64,000 nt of DNA. Source: Spirogloea muscicola. Taxonomy: Eukaryota; Streptophyta; Zygnematophyceae; Spirogloeales; Spirogloeaceae. A model generated the notes under the pieces. It did no database searches and was not told where the DNA came from. It saw only the letters and a program-made list of their open reading frames with translations. This document shows positions 20,827 through 31,200 of this stretch, piece after piece. The stretch lies in assembly GCA_009602725.1 (NCBI GenBank), contig WELB01000191.1, positions 139,511 to 203,510 on the forward strand, given 5' to 3'. The position numbers were made by a program, and so were the translations under genes. Numbering within the stretch: the first letter of the stretch is position 1; each line of letters starts with the position of its first letter.

Positions 20827-23800
20827 TCATTGGTTACTTCCTGGTGTCAGGGATTCGAGTGCCTCCTTACCTGACACCTCCAAGGGAGTAAGAGCCTGTT
20901 CTCTTACATGGCCCTTCCTTCTCTCATATGATTCTGCTGGTGCTCTTCGTCCTACTTCTGTATTACTGTCAGACAGGGAGCTTCTTCCCATCTTCTCGCC
21001 TACAGCGAGCTTTCGGTGATCAGCAGTCTTGACCGGAGTCCGAGTTGACGGCATGTGAGCACCAGGTCGAGTATGTTCTCTGATGGAATGAGCCTTGGAG
21101 TGGTAGTCTTTCATCAGCTCCTTGTCGACCTTGGAGCACAGGCAGAAGTGCTGCGGATGATCGTACACCGTGGCACTTGAGGAAACAACTTTCCGTAAGA
21201 CTCGCTTATTGTGCAGGTGTATCTCCCGAATCAGGGATGCGGCTTGCTCCGGAGCTATCTCACTTTCATTGAACAGGGACATGGACGCAGGCTGCAGTGT
21301 CTTCTGCAATCAATCAAGTAGCAAGAGATCTCGGGTAAGCCAGCTGCAGCAAAGCAATGGATGCGAGGAGGGATAGTCCATCTTCTTAGCATAAATGGTA
21401 TTCAAAGTGGACTGTAGAGGAGTGACACAGCAGAAGCTGAGCAAAGAGCTGGGTGCAGGATACCTTGGAACCATGGAACATCCTTTGTCCGACTACAACG
21501 TCGCGGAAAAGACCAGGAGTGGCAGGTATGAAGATGTCGCTTGACAAGCTGACAAGGAAGTCCAAGGCCATGTCTGTGACGCTTTGCTCGCGCAGAAGCT
21601 GCCCTTCTTCATTTACCGGCACGGTGTACTCCTGCAACAGGAAGTGGCAACAAAGCTATAGTAGTGAGACATGGGAATCAACAGCAGAATGTAGAGCGAT
21701 TGTCTCTCTGGCTAGACTCTCCCCTAGAGCCAACTTGAACATGGCGAATTTTGCTTTGCCCTCTCATGTGGCTGTATGCATGGTACCTTGGTGAGGCAGT
21801 TGGGATACGCGTGGCGGAGGACGTCGAGCGATGGGTGCCACCTCGGGACGGTGAGGTAGATTGCCGTCTCTGGCGGATAACCCAGAGCGCGGAGGAACTT
21901 GGTCAGGTCGGCAGGCAATATGGGGCAATCACGATCGTGCCGCCGCTGCAGCCGGATCCGCGCCTGCATGCGCTCCTCCTGGATGTCAAAGTTGGGCTGA
22001 GCATTCGCCATCTCGCAGCCTGGCAGCTGAGGCGGGGGGGTCCGCAGGTCCACTGCCAGGAAGCGCCCGCCGCCCTCTGCGGCCGCTTCTCGCATTCGCT
22101 CCACCATGCGCTCGGCAATCTTCTCCACTGATGCTGAGAATCTGAGCGCCTCATAGTGGATGAGGCATCGGACAGCCTGGAGCTCATCGCCAGCGCTCAG
22201 GCTGTGCGTACTGCTCAGCCTGAAGGCCTCAAGGTGCAGTATGCGGCTCTGCTCAAACACCGGACGGATCTTGCTATCAACATACTCGGCAGGCGTGTTT
22301 CTTGGCACCGTGAGCAGAGCCGGCTTCAATCCCCTCGCATGAGCCGGTAGACGACCGACCACACGGAGGATGCCCTCCAAGCTGTCAATGAAGTGCCGGG
22401 CATCATAAATTTCTGCAAAGTGCCTGCAGCCAAGCCTGCTTCACAAGGTCAATCTCAAGGCAAAGAGCCTCAGGGCAGCGGCCCAATACAGAAGCGAGGG
22501 CAACTTACCTGGAAGCTGCTGATGAAAGTAAGTAACCTTACCAGCTAATTTTCTACGAGAATAACAGCCAGCAGCAACAAGGCAGCGAGCACTCCTGGAG
22601 TTGCTGGACAATGCTGAAGCTGCAGGCAGCTTGAGCAGCAGTCTTAAGCACAAAGTTCCGTGGACCTGTGTAGTGGACCTTCTGGCTCCTTAACCGTTGG
22701 CATAACGAGCGTGGCCTTCAAGCGGTAGGCAATGGCAGCTGCATCTGCAATCTGCGCACAATTGCCATTGGGATCATGATATCATTCTGACAGCATGCAA
22801 AGAAGGAACCTGGGGGTGGTCACGTCAACTCTATGAGGCTGGTGACCAAGACGGTCTCTCACATGCCAACAACGGTTGCTAGCTCCATGGAATGAAAATA
22901 AAGCATGCTGGTGCCCATACTTATTTACAGCTGAGTGTGCTCCACAGTACTGATGATCAGCTCAACCACACTTCGACTCTAGTAGCAGGAACAGCACAAG
23001 GCCCAGCTAAGGACATTACCTGCACTCGATGCTCATCAACACCACCTTCAAGGGTCAGCGTGACATAGCCCCAGGATCTTGACGCCTTTGCTGTGGTGAG
23101 CAGGATAAGGTGCAGTTAGCCAGGCAGAAAAGGGCAGTCTTTGGACGTATCGACGGCATTGATGAGTGCAGCGTTTGGTTGCCCATGTGCTGCAGGCTGC
23201 CAAGCATTGTCAACAGACTGACGTAGTCTGAGCGACAGGGCTAAAATCAGCCACTTGGGCAAGCCTGCCGGGAGATGGACAGTGACATACGTCTCAGGTG
23301 CCGGTTCCAGCAGGGGTCCAGGCGCGCGGTTGGCAATGCCGAGGCGCCGTCGGCCCAGAGCTGGCTGCCAAGCACCAGCGCAGCCGGCATCACCTCAACG
23401 ACACGTGCCGCGGCCTCGTCCCTCAGCGACAGGCTGCCATTCAGCTCAATGGAGCTGCCGTCCTCGTCCGCGCCGTCACGGTCCTGCGCGATGGCCGCCC
23501 CGAATGTCTCAAGCAGGCCCTGCAGCTTGTCCGTGCGCTGCAAACCACCAGGCAAGGGCCATGCTTGTCGGTCAGCTCCGCACTCAGCGCTTCGGGGTGC
23601 GGGCAAGAGCCAAGCCAGCGCCTTGCTGCGCTGATGATCAGAGTGGTCGACGCCAGCCCCGGCTTCCAGGCGCCTGCTGCCCTTTGGGCTCTTGCAACAT
23701 GGCCATCCGGTGCAGTGGCAAAGACAGCACAAAGAGGCATGGTGAGAAGGGGCAGGTGGCCGACCTCGGCGAAGCCCGGGGTGACGGTGGCGAGGCTGTA

Positions 23801-23938
23801 CCCCGTGGCCAGCAGCGCGCAGGTGAGGGCCACGGCGACGGCCACGCCCGCGCGCAGAGGCAGGCCGCAAGCGAGTGCCGCACATCGGCCGGGCGGTGGC
23901 CGTCGGCTGGATTGCCGCTGGGATGCAGCGCCAGGCAT
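20827..23938 (-). CDS. O-fucosyltransferase-family (DUF246) Golgi-type glycosyltransferase
   Basis: Multi-exon minus-strand gene of the plant O-fucosyltransferase family, which transfers fucose or related sugars in the Golgi. ATG 23938 opens a basic cap and a signal-anchor helix (AGVAVAVALTCALLATGY). Clear exons follow: 23092-23015 (SWGYVTLTLEGGVDEHRVQ); about 22752-22680 (IADAAAIAYRLKATLVMPTV); 22423-21787 (HFAEIYDARHFIDSLEGILR, VRCLIHYEALRFS, LAVDLRTP, CPILPADLTKFLRALGYPPE, PNCLTK); 21631-21464 (ALDFLVSLSSDIFIPATPGL, VVGQRMF); and 21303-20827 (KTLQPASM, then a polar tail). The family block NGGLNQQR is here EGGVDEHR, a marked divergence at the donor-binding loop. The exon between anchor and catalytic domain (23640-23230) is poorly resolved, and the 5' end abuts the N gap. 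Confidence 0.75.
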
Positions 23939-24108
23939 CGCCGGGGGCGACGGAGTTCCGCAGGCTCGAGCGGGCTGGCCCGCCGCCGTCGCTCCCGGGG
24001 CCCGCAGCAGCGGGCGGGAGCGGCAGCAGAGGCAGTCCGCAGGGGCAGTGTCGCCCGCCGCGCTCACTGGAAGCGCGCGGTGGCAGGCCCGCGAGGAGCC
24101 GCCTCCGC

Positions 24109-24577
24109 NNNNNNNNNNNNNNNNNNNNNNNNNNNNNNNNNNNNNNNNNNNNNNNNNNNNNNNNNNNNNNNNNNNNNNNNNNNNNNNNNNNNNNNNNNNN
24201 NNNNNNNNNNNNNNNNNNNNNNNNNNNNNNNNNNNNNNNNNNNNNNNNNNNNNNNNNNNNNNNNNNNNNNNNNNNNNNNNNNNNNNNNNNNNNNNNNNNN
24301 NNNNNNNNNNNNNNNNNNNNNNNNNNNNNNNNNNNNNNNNNNNNNNNNNNNNNNNNNNNNNNNNNNNNNNNNNNNNNNNNNNNNNNNNNNNNNNNNNNNN
24401 NNNNNNNNNNNNNNNNNNNNNNNNNNNNNNNNNNNNNNNNNNNNNNNNNNNNNNNNNNNNNNNNNNNNNNNNNNNNNNNNNNNNNNNNNNNNNNNNNNNN
24501 NNNNNNNNNNNNNNNNNNNNNNNNNNNNNNNNNNNNNNNNNNNNNNNNNNNNNNNNNNNNNNNNNNNNNNNNNNNNN
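24109..24577. other. Assembly gap (469 Ns)
   Basis: Run of N within very GC-rich DNA. Any frame drawn across it is meaningless. It may hide the promoter or first exon of the O-fucosyltransferase-like gene. Confidence 0.99.
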
Positions 24578-24630
24578 GGCGCGCGGCCGTGCGCCCAGCA
24601 GCGCCTCGAGGTCCTTGTAGAACGGGAACT

Positions 24631-24636
<6 letters not shown>

Positions 24637-24669
<33 letters not shown>

Positions 24670-24671
24670 GG
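24637..24671. repeat. GCC trinucleotide run
   Basis: More than ten GCC units beside the N gap. On the minus strand this is a poly-Gly run flanked by LEALFGRG and AKFPFYKDLEALLG, which may be a coding exon. Confidence 0.8.
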
Positions 24672-24679
24672 CCGAAGAG

Positions 24680-25430
24680 GGCTTCCAGCCTCCCACCTGG
24701 GTAGCCCGCGGCGGGCTTTCTAGCTGCGAGCCTCCCGCCTGCGTCGGCGCGACGGGCCACCACGGCCCTGCGTGGCTGGCCGCATGCACGCAAGCGGAGC
24801 TGGAGCGGGCGAGCAAGCGCGCGGAGCCGCGGCAGAGGCTCGGCAGCTCCTACTCTTGCGGAAGCTAGTGCCGTGGCGCAGCGCGTCATCCCGGTACGCG
24901 AGCTGCAGAGCTAAGAGCCGGGACAGCAGGCGAGCAGCTGCCGACCACGCCGGCCGAGCAAATGGGCGATGGCCCCCATGGCCTCGGCAAGCATGCATAA
25001 GCCCCCCAGGGAGGTGCCTATGCTCGAGGAGGGCTTCCGGATTGGACATAGCGAATCTCTGCACCCCGTCCTACGCTCGAGGTGGTAGATACTGCAGCCT
25101 GCAATGTGTAGGCCGCACACGCGATCCTGCTGACTTGATGTCGACTGTGCTGCACGACGACAGCCTGACCCTGGAAGTGGCTTCCCGGCGCGTCTTCGGC
25201 GAGAATTTGCAAGACCGCATCCGCGGCAGTGTGGCGTTGTGGCACAGTTGACGTGACTGGCGGGGGCAGGGCATTGTCGCTCCCCTGCACGTAGTCGCTT
25301 CACCACCATGCCGCACATGATTGGCGGCGACGGCGGCGGCGGGGGGCCGCCGAGGCGCTCGCGGCGGCTCGCTCCTCGCCCCTTCGCGCTCTGAGCCCGA
25401 GGAAGGGCCGGGAAGGCAGTGGCCGGAGGG
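24680..25430. other. No gene recognised
   Basis: GC-rich DNA upstream of the O-fucosyltransferase-like gene. Open frames on both strands are typical of high GC and carry no motif. Confidence 0.4.
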
Positions 25431-25434
25431 AGGG

Positions 25435-25665
25435 AGGAGGGATATCAGAAGAAAGGGCTCGCCCATTGAGGATAGGGGCTGGAAAAGCCAGCCCAAGAAA
25501 GAAGGAACAAAGAACGACAAGGGGGCCGGGGGAAGCGCTAAGAAAAACAAGCACAACAAGAAACAAAGCAGCTACGTATTACTCAGTAACCCCTGGTAAG
25601 CAGCCTCAGGTCAGAGAAGCTAGGCTCCTGGAAATATCAGCTGCTGATTGCAAGGGCGGTTGCGC
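25435..25665 (-). mobile_element. LINE 3' end
   Basis: On the minus strand the C-terminus reads QEPSFSDLRLLTRGY-stop (stop near 25594), then a 3'UTR with ggggccccttgtcgttcttt-like DNA, GGGCTGGCTTTTCCAGCCCC (25480-25500) and tatcctcaatgggcgagccc. It is closest to the copies at 18.6 and 55.6 kb. Confidence 0.75.
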
Positions 25666-25699
25666 TGAAGCAGCCGAGGGCGCACGGTGGGACTTGTCA

Positions 25700-26110
25700 A
25701 AAACCAATGGATCGCATTTTTGCGGAGCCGCAGGCTGGGCAGCTCTGGGTAGGCCCTCTCGGTAACCCCGTATCACGGAGGGTCAGCCAGATGAACCCGG
25801 AGGGGAGGGAGAGCAGAATGCGGCTGCTGATATTAATAGAGCGGCTGTGAAAGCCAGCCAGATGCATACAGGTGTTCATGACGGAGCCACAGGCTAGGCA
25901 GCCAGGGCGCTCTTAGTAACCCCGTGTCAGCAGTAGGAAGTCAGATGAGCTGAGGGGAGGAAGAGCAACCCCGCTGCGCAAGCCAAAGGCTGAGGGAGAG
26001 GGGGAAGACTGCGGCTGCTGAGATCGAACCAAGTGTGCTGCTGTTATAGCGGCGTGGAAGCCAGCCAGGTGCAGACGGAGGGTGTCCACAAGAGAGGAAG
26101 GCGGGCGGTG
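25700..26110 (-). repeat. Two or three diverged tandem LINE-terminus units, about 155 bp each
   Basis: Units carry (a)gtaaccccgt(a/g)tca, then cagatga, gagggagag, gcggctgctga, gcggc(t)gtgaaagccagcca and ggagccacaggct. They start near 25760 and 25915, with a partial unit near 25710. On the minus strand the second ends SSSDFLLLTRGY-stop at 25913. Confidence 0.6.
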
Positions 26111-26254
26111 CGCATGGGACGAGTGGGAGGCCAGTGCGAGCCTTACTGAGTTCCGGTGACGGGGCAACGAGCTGTCCAAGGTGGTCCTCCATGCCCACGA
26201 GTGAGCAGGGAAGGAGGGACGAGGTACGCCCGGGCCTGCAGGAGCCGACTCGAG

Positions 26255-26285
26255 GAGGAGCGGCCGCCGCCGCCGCCGCCGCCGC
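26255..26285. repeat. GCC trinucleotide run
   Basis: ggccgccgccgccgccgccg repeat in the 5' flank of the nonaspanin-like gene. Confidence 0.7.
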
Positions 26286-26590
26286 CCCATCCGCGCCGTC
26301 TTGCGGCGACCAGCGGCGCCCGGCGCCGCTCGTCCGTCCACCCGCGCGCACGTGACGTCGACTGCCGTCGACCAGGTCCGCATGCCAAGTCGGCCCGTAC
26401 CCTTTGGCACGGATCGCCTTCACTGACGAGCAGTTGGCACATGCACGACGCTGAGTCGCAGGCTGGCATCTGCCAATGTCAGCCTGCACCTCTTCGATGC
26501 TGCGCCATCGTGATCTGCCTTCTTTTGCGGCTCGGATTGACGACCGATCAGTTGGCATGTCGCAGCAGGAGATCTCGCAGGTCGCCCTTC

Positions 26591-27844
26591 ATGGTGGTCA
26601 CGACGTGCAGGCGTCCGGCGCTCTCTCTTCTGCGAGCTACGGCGGGATTGGTGGTGGTGGCTGCCGGGCTGACCACCATCCATGCAGTCGGGGAGTATGT
26701 CCCGGTCACAGTGAGCCGCCTGCGCAGCCCACGCTTGCTGGCCGAACACGACTACTACGACATCAACTTCTGCCAGCCGCAGACGCTGGACGACCCGGCG
26801 CCGCGTCATCCAGTCCTGCGCTGGCTCCTGGGCTCTGAAACGTTCTTCGCGACGCCCTACGCCCTCATCCTGCTCAAGAATGAGACCTGCAAGGTTGCCA
26901 CTTATGATAATCATCAGCTGCTGATAACCTCAGCTTTGCGTCTTCACATCTTGGTGTCCTCGTCCATGCCGAATGTGTAGTGGTGGCCTGCAACACCAAC
27001 GAGCCAGTCATTGGGCCCTTGGTGTCCTGCTGCAGCTGCTATGCATTTCCCCCGGCTTTGCTCACCAAGGAGATTCATCGCAGCTTTTCATCAAGCTGGT
27101 GAAAGTTGGAAGCTATGCCAAGCTCAGGGTCCGGGGGCAGCCAGTCGTCCTTGCCAGCTCGCCGGACGCGATTGCACCGACAGACAGCTACCCCATTGGC
27201 CACTACGATGCAGACGAATTCTTTGTGACAAATCATGTAAGTTTCACCAAAGCATCACGTGGGCAGCTATGTCAGCTCAAACACTCAGTCGATCCGCTCC
27301 ACTCTTTCTGAGACTGCATCTGTGACCTTGGATCTCATACAGATCACGTTCCACATCAAGGTGCAAGTGTCCTCACGACAGAGACAAGCTGGCAGCGTGT
27401 CATATAGCATCATCGATGCTCATGCGGAGGCCGCTTCGAGGCGCATCCAGCCATCTGACATTCAGCTCTGCGAACTGCCCCAGCTGCCGCCGCAAAAGGC
27501 CTCTGGTACGCTGGCAGCCTGCCATTAGTGGCTCCAGCAATGGGCACCTACAGTTCAAGTGCGCAATTGCTCTGCATGCCCAGTTTCTCGGCTAGCTGGA
27601 ATCGGTCAATAACAGATCGGAAATGCATGCCACAGGTGACATCGTTTTCACTTATTCCGTGTACTGGCTGGCCGAGGCGGAACCTGCAACCGAGCTGAGG
27701 AGCAGCGCTGTCTTCGGCGGCCGCGAGCTGGGGAATCGTACCAAGTTCTTCCTCCTTTTTGTTATTATGGTGCTAGTGCTGCTGGCTGCTTTCCGCGCGG
27801 GCATGATTAAGGCCGACTCTGTCTTTCAGAGGAAGTCAATGTAG
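26591..27844 (+). CDS. Nonaspanin (TM9SF)-like protein: lumenal domain plus one membrane helix
   Basis: Exons 26591-26893, 27036-27236, 27343-27505 and 27636-27844 splice in consistent phase to 876 bp (291 residues). A signal peptide (ATAGLVVVAAGLTTIHA) is followed by TM9SF lumenal-domain blocks: VGEYVPVTVSRLRSP, DYYDINFCQPQ, LRWLLGSETFFATPYALILL, NETCK/LLC, YAKLRVRGQPVV, YPIGHYDADEFFVTNH/ITFH, SYSIIDAHAEAASRRIQPSD and GDIVFTYSVYW. The usual next part (W..RWD, then nine helices of the endomembrane family that sort cargo in the Golgi and endosomes) is missing. Instead one helix (FFLLFVIMVLVLLAAFRAGM) and a stop follow, and the convergent SCYL gene starts within 400 bp. So it is a stand-alone lumenal form or a truncated gene. 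Confidence 0.75.
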
Positions 27845-28227
27845 AGCTAGAACGAGAGGTGAGCACATGTTGTCTCAGTTGTTACTAGCCAGTTATTCAG
27901 TTAGCAGTGGTGATAAGATCCCGTCTACTTCATCAAAAAGCCGTGTTGAGGATCCCAATCATCTGTATTGCATTTCAGCATATGACTGCATCAGCAGGTG
28001 CTCAGCATCCTGTTGGCATTTATGGACGGTAGGAGGGCTATTGTGGGGGCTTATGGATGTGCCTTTCCTCCACAAGCGGCTGGATGCAACTTAAGAGCAA
28101 CATCACTCACAGCTTCCCAGGATAAGGAGGGCACTTTTACATCATGTCACAGTTAGGCTGCTATACAAACATTGAGGTAACCAGGCTGCATCACATTGAT
28201 GCAAACACCTTGCTGAGGACGCAAGCT

Positions 28228-31200
28228 TCACTTGCTGAGGCGCTGAGCACCAAGCTTCATAGGGGCTCCCCGGCCCCGGCCCCTGCCGCTGCTGCCTGGC
28301 GCGCCACCCAGCATGCTCTCCAGTGACACATGCTGGGCCTGCTGCGGGAGGCTCACATGCCCTGCTGTTGACCTCCCCCCCCTGCCCCGGCCTGGCCCGG
28401 CGGCGGTAGCAGAGCCAGCTCCACCTCTGCCTCCGCTTGATCCGGCCGACAGTGCTTTGGCCGTGCTCTTGGGCACCGGCGCTGCAATGCTTCCCCATGG
28501 ATCGTCCTCCTGCGCCGCACCATTCGAAGGTTCTGAGGCCCTAAGCACGCCGCTGTGCTCGGCCCCAGTCCTCAACGTGCTGGAGAAGTCAAGGCCTGCG
28601 GACTTCTGGGCGGCTGGTGTGGCCGGACTTGACAGTGGCAGTCGAGGCTTGGCCATGCTTGCCAGCGGCCGTTGCTGCGCTTGCTGCAGCCTTGACAGCA
28701 CAGGCCCCGGCGCCGGCTCCTCGTCCAGTTCATCCCACCCGTCAATCTCCTCATCCACACATTCTTCCTCTGCGTCCTGCAAACCGTTTGCACTCTCGGT
28801 CTCGCCCCAGCCGTTGCCAACCGCCTCGGCTGGCAACATTGCCGGCCTGGATGTGGCCCGCAACTCCGGGTCTGTGTCCACGGCACACGAGACTGAAGTC
28901 ACTGCATTGACTGAAGGTGCATACACTGACTATTGCAATGTTCTGGAATTCAAGTCCAACATACACAACATGAGACTTGATAGCAAGTGTATGCACCTTC
29001 ATACTCCGACTCGTTTCGATGCAGCTCAATGACAGGAGGCAAGTCGTGGCATGAGCTTCACAAATAACCAGGCCAGTGTCTCTGTGCGCGAGAGTACCAG
29101 GCACGTCAGCAGGGGCAGGTGATGTGGCTTGTGAGACAGCCGCAGTGACCGCCAGTGTCCCTTGATCTGCCCCTTTGGCTGCAACCTTTCCTGCTGTCAG
29201 AGAGCCCACTGCCCATCTGCAATTCACGCAGGAGCACCTGGGTCTTGGTGAAACTCGTGCAATGGGGCAGTGGATTCCAAAAATCTGGCAAGCACAGGAC
29301 ATATGCAGCTGACACAGTCAGCAGACTTGGCATACCCTAGAAGCCCTGCAGCTGATGCAGACGGCGTGCTTGAAGTCATGCTGACAGCAGACGTGTCTTC
29401 GCCAGCTTCCAACTGCAGTCCAGGCATCTTAAGATCAATACTTTGTTACACATTTGTTGGCGTGCACCATGTATCTCTGATTTCTTTGTTATAGAGACTC
29501 ATGCTGCCAAATGGAAGTCGCTTTGCTCTAGAGGAGCAGCTACCCTTCTATCTTCTTCAGAGGGTGGCATGAGAAACCTTTTGATGATGCAGTCTGATAA
29601 CATCCAGAAATTCTTCCGAGCCCTGGAAAGCCTTCGTGCGCACATCTCTGCACCTTACCAATAGAAGGCTATAAGTAAAGGCTATTAGTAGCTCATTTGC
29701 ACAATGTCATCCAGGAGGGGCAGATGCCGTCAATGCTGCTGAATGAGGAGCTTTCATGTCAGGCACTCACGGATCAGGATCTATTGTGAGGACCACAAGG
29801 CTTGGGAGCAACCGAGTGGCAATCTCGCTGACCTCGTAGTACTCTTTGGTGGCCATGATAGCCATTACTCCTGATGCAGTAAACCGCAGCTCAATGTCAA
29901 TGCTGGGGTTACAAGACAAGGTAGCAGGCAAATTACAAATACATTCCCAGAGATGCTGTACATCTGCCATTACCTGCACTTCTTGCAGGAGGAAAGCCAT
30001 CTCGAAGTGCTCTGACAGTGAAGGCATTAACCAAGACCCGTTTGCGGGTCTGCATTGACAAGGGATGGCTGGGTTAGACTAATTGCTTGTCCGGAAGGCG
30101 ATGTTGGACAGATGAGTTCACTGGCAAGGGGACAAAGCGATGTTGAATGACTGACTTGCAGACAGACTCCATACAACTATCATTCCCCAGCATACATGCA
30201 CAGGTGTGTAAGCAGGAGTGAGGCCTCTCAATACAGATATCAGTGTGTCACTTACAGATTCGTTAAGATGGCGGGCAATGTTTCCTAGTAAGATTGTCGT
30301 ATTGGTCCGGATTGCAGGTTCTTCATCAACCTGTGCAGGGCCGTGTTTGCGCACTTTTAAGGAGGAGGAAGGAAGCGCACTTTTTAGAAGAAGAAGAGTA
30401 TGTAAATCAACTGCAATCTATCGACAAGAATCACGTCGCCTCTCCTCTTATCGAGCATGATTGACATTGGAAACTCGTGCTATACCATATACCTCTGCTT
30501 TACCTGAAGCTTATTCAAGTGCTGTAATAACGACGATGAAAGGTGTCGCTGGGACAGCTGCAGTCAGGAGGTCTAACAAGAGTCATCAGAAGCACAGGAC
30601 TTGATAAGTTTCCAGCAATAGAAGATACTTCATGTAACTAAATAGCTGTAAGCCCTGACACATTACGTTAGCAACTTGAACAATACACAACGTTGACTGT
30701 CACTATTGTTGGAAAGCCAAGACCCACCAAAGAGAATATGGAGACGTGCAAAAGCATAGCAACCTCACCTTGGGCGCCAGGACCAGCATGGACTTCAAAG
30801 TCAGCTCACGATAGAAAGCAGAAGTATCGGAGAAGCCTGTAACAATATTTGGATACACCTATAAAGCATTGCGTAGCAGTTGTCAATCATTTGTGTTGGC
30901 ACTCTGAGCTATAAATAAACCATGTCAATGGTGGTGGTCATAGGGCTCTTGACAATCCCAGCATAGCCTTGCCCTCCCAAGATGCAGTAGCTATTGTCAT
31001 GATTCTCACATGAATTTCAACTTGGTCGTGACTAGGACTAATCGGCCACATTGACGCAAATAACAGAAGTGCCCATTACCTGCTCATCAACGACTGCTGG
31101 TGATAGAGCTGGACCAAAAGCTGCTATGTTTTGTAGAAGACCTATTCTTATGTTTCGATCGGTGGATGCAAATAGTCTGGTGATGGTTGGAAGAACCTGC

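Noticed and set aside
23255-24889. Long frames on both strands across 24.1-24.6 kb
   Set aside because: They run through the N gap, where the frame is not known.
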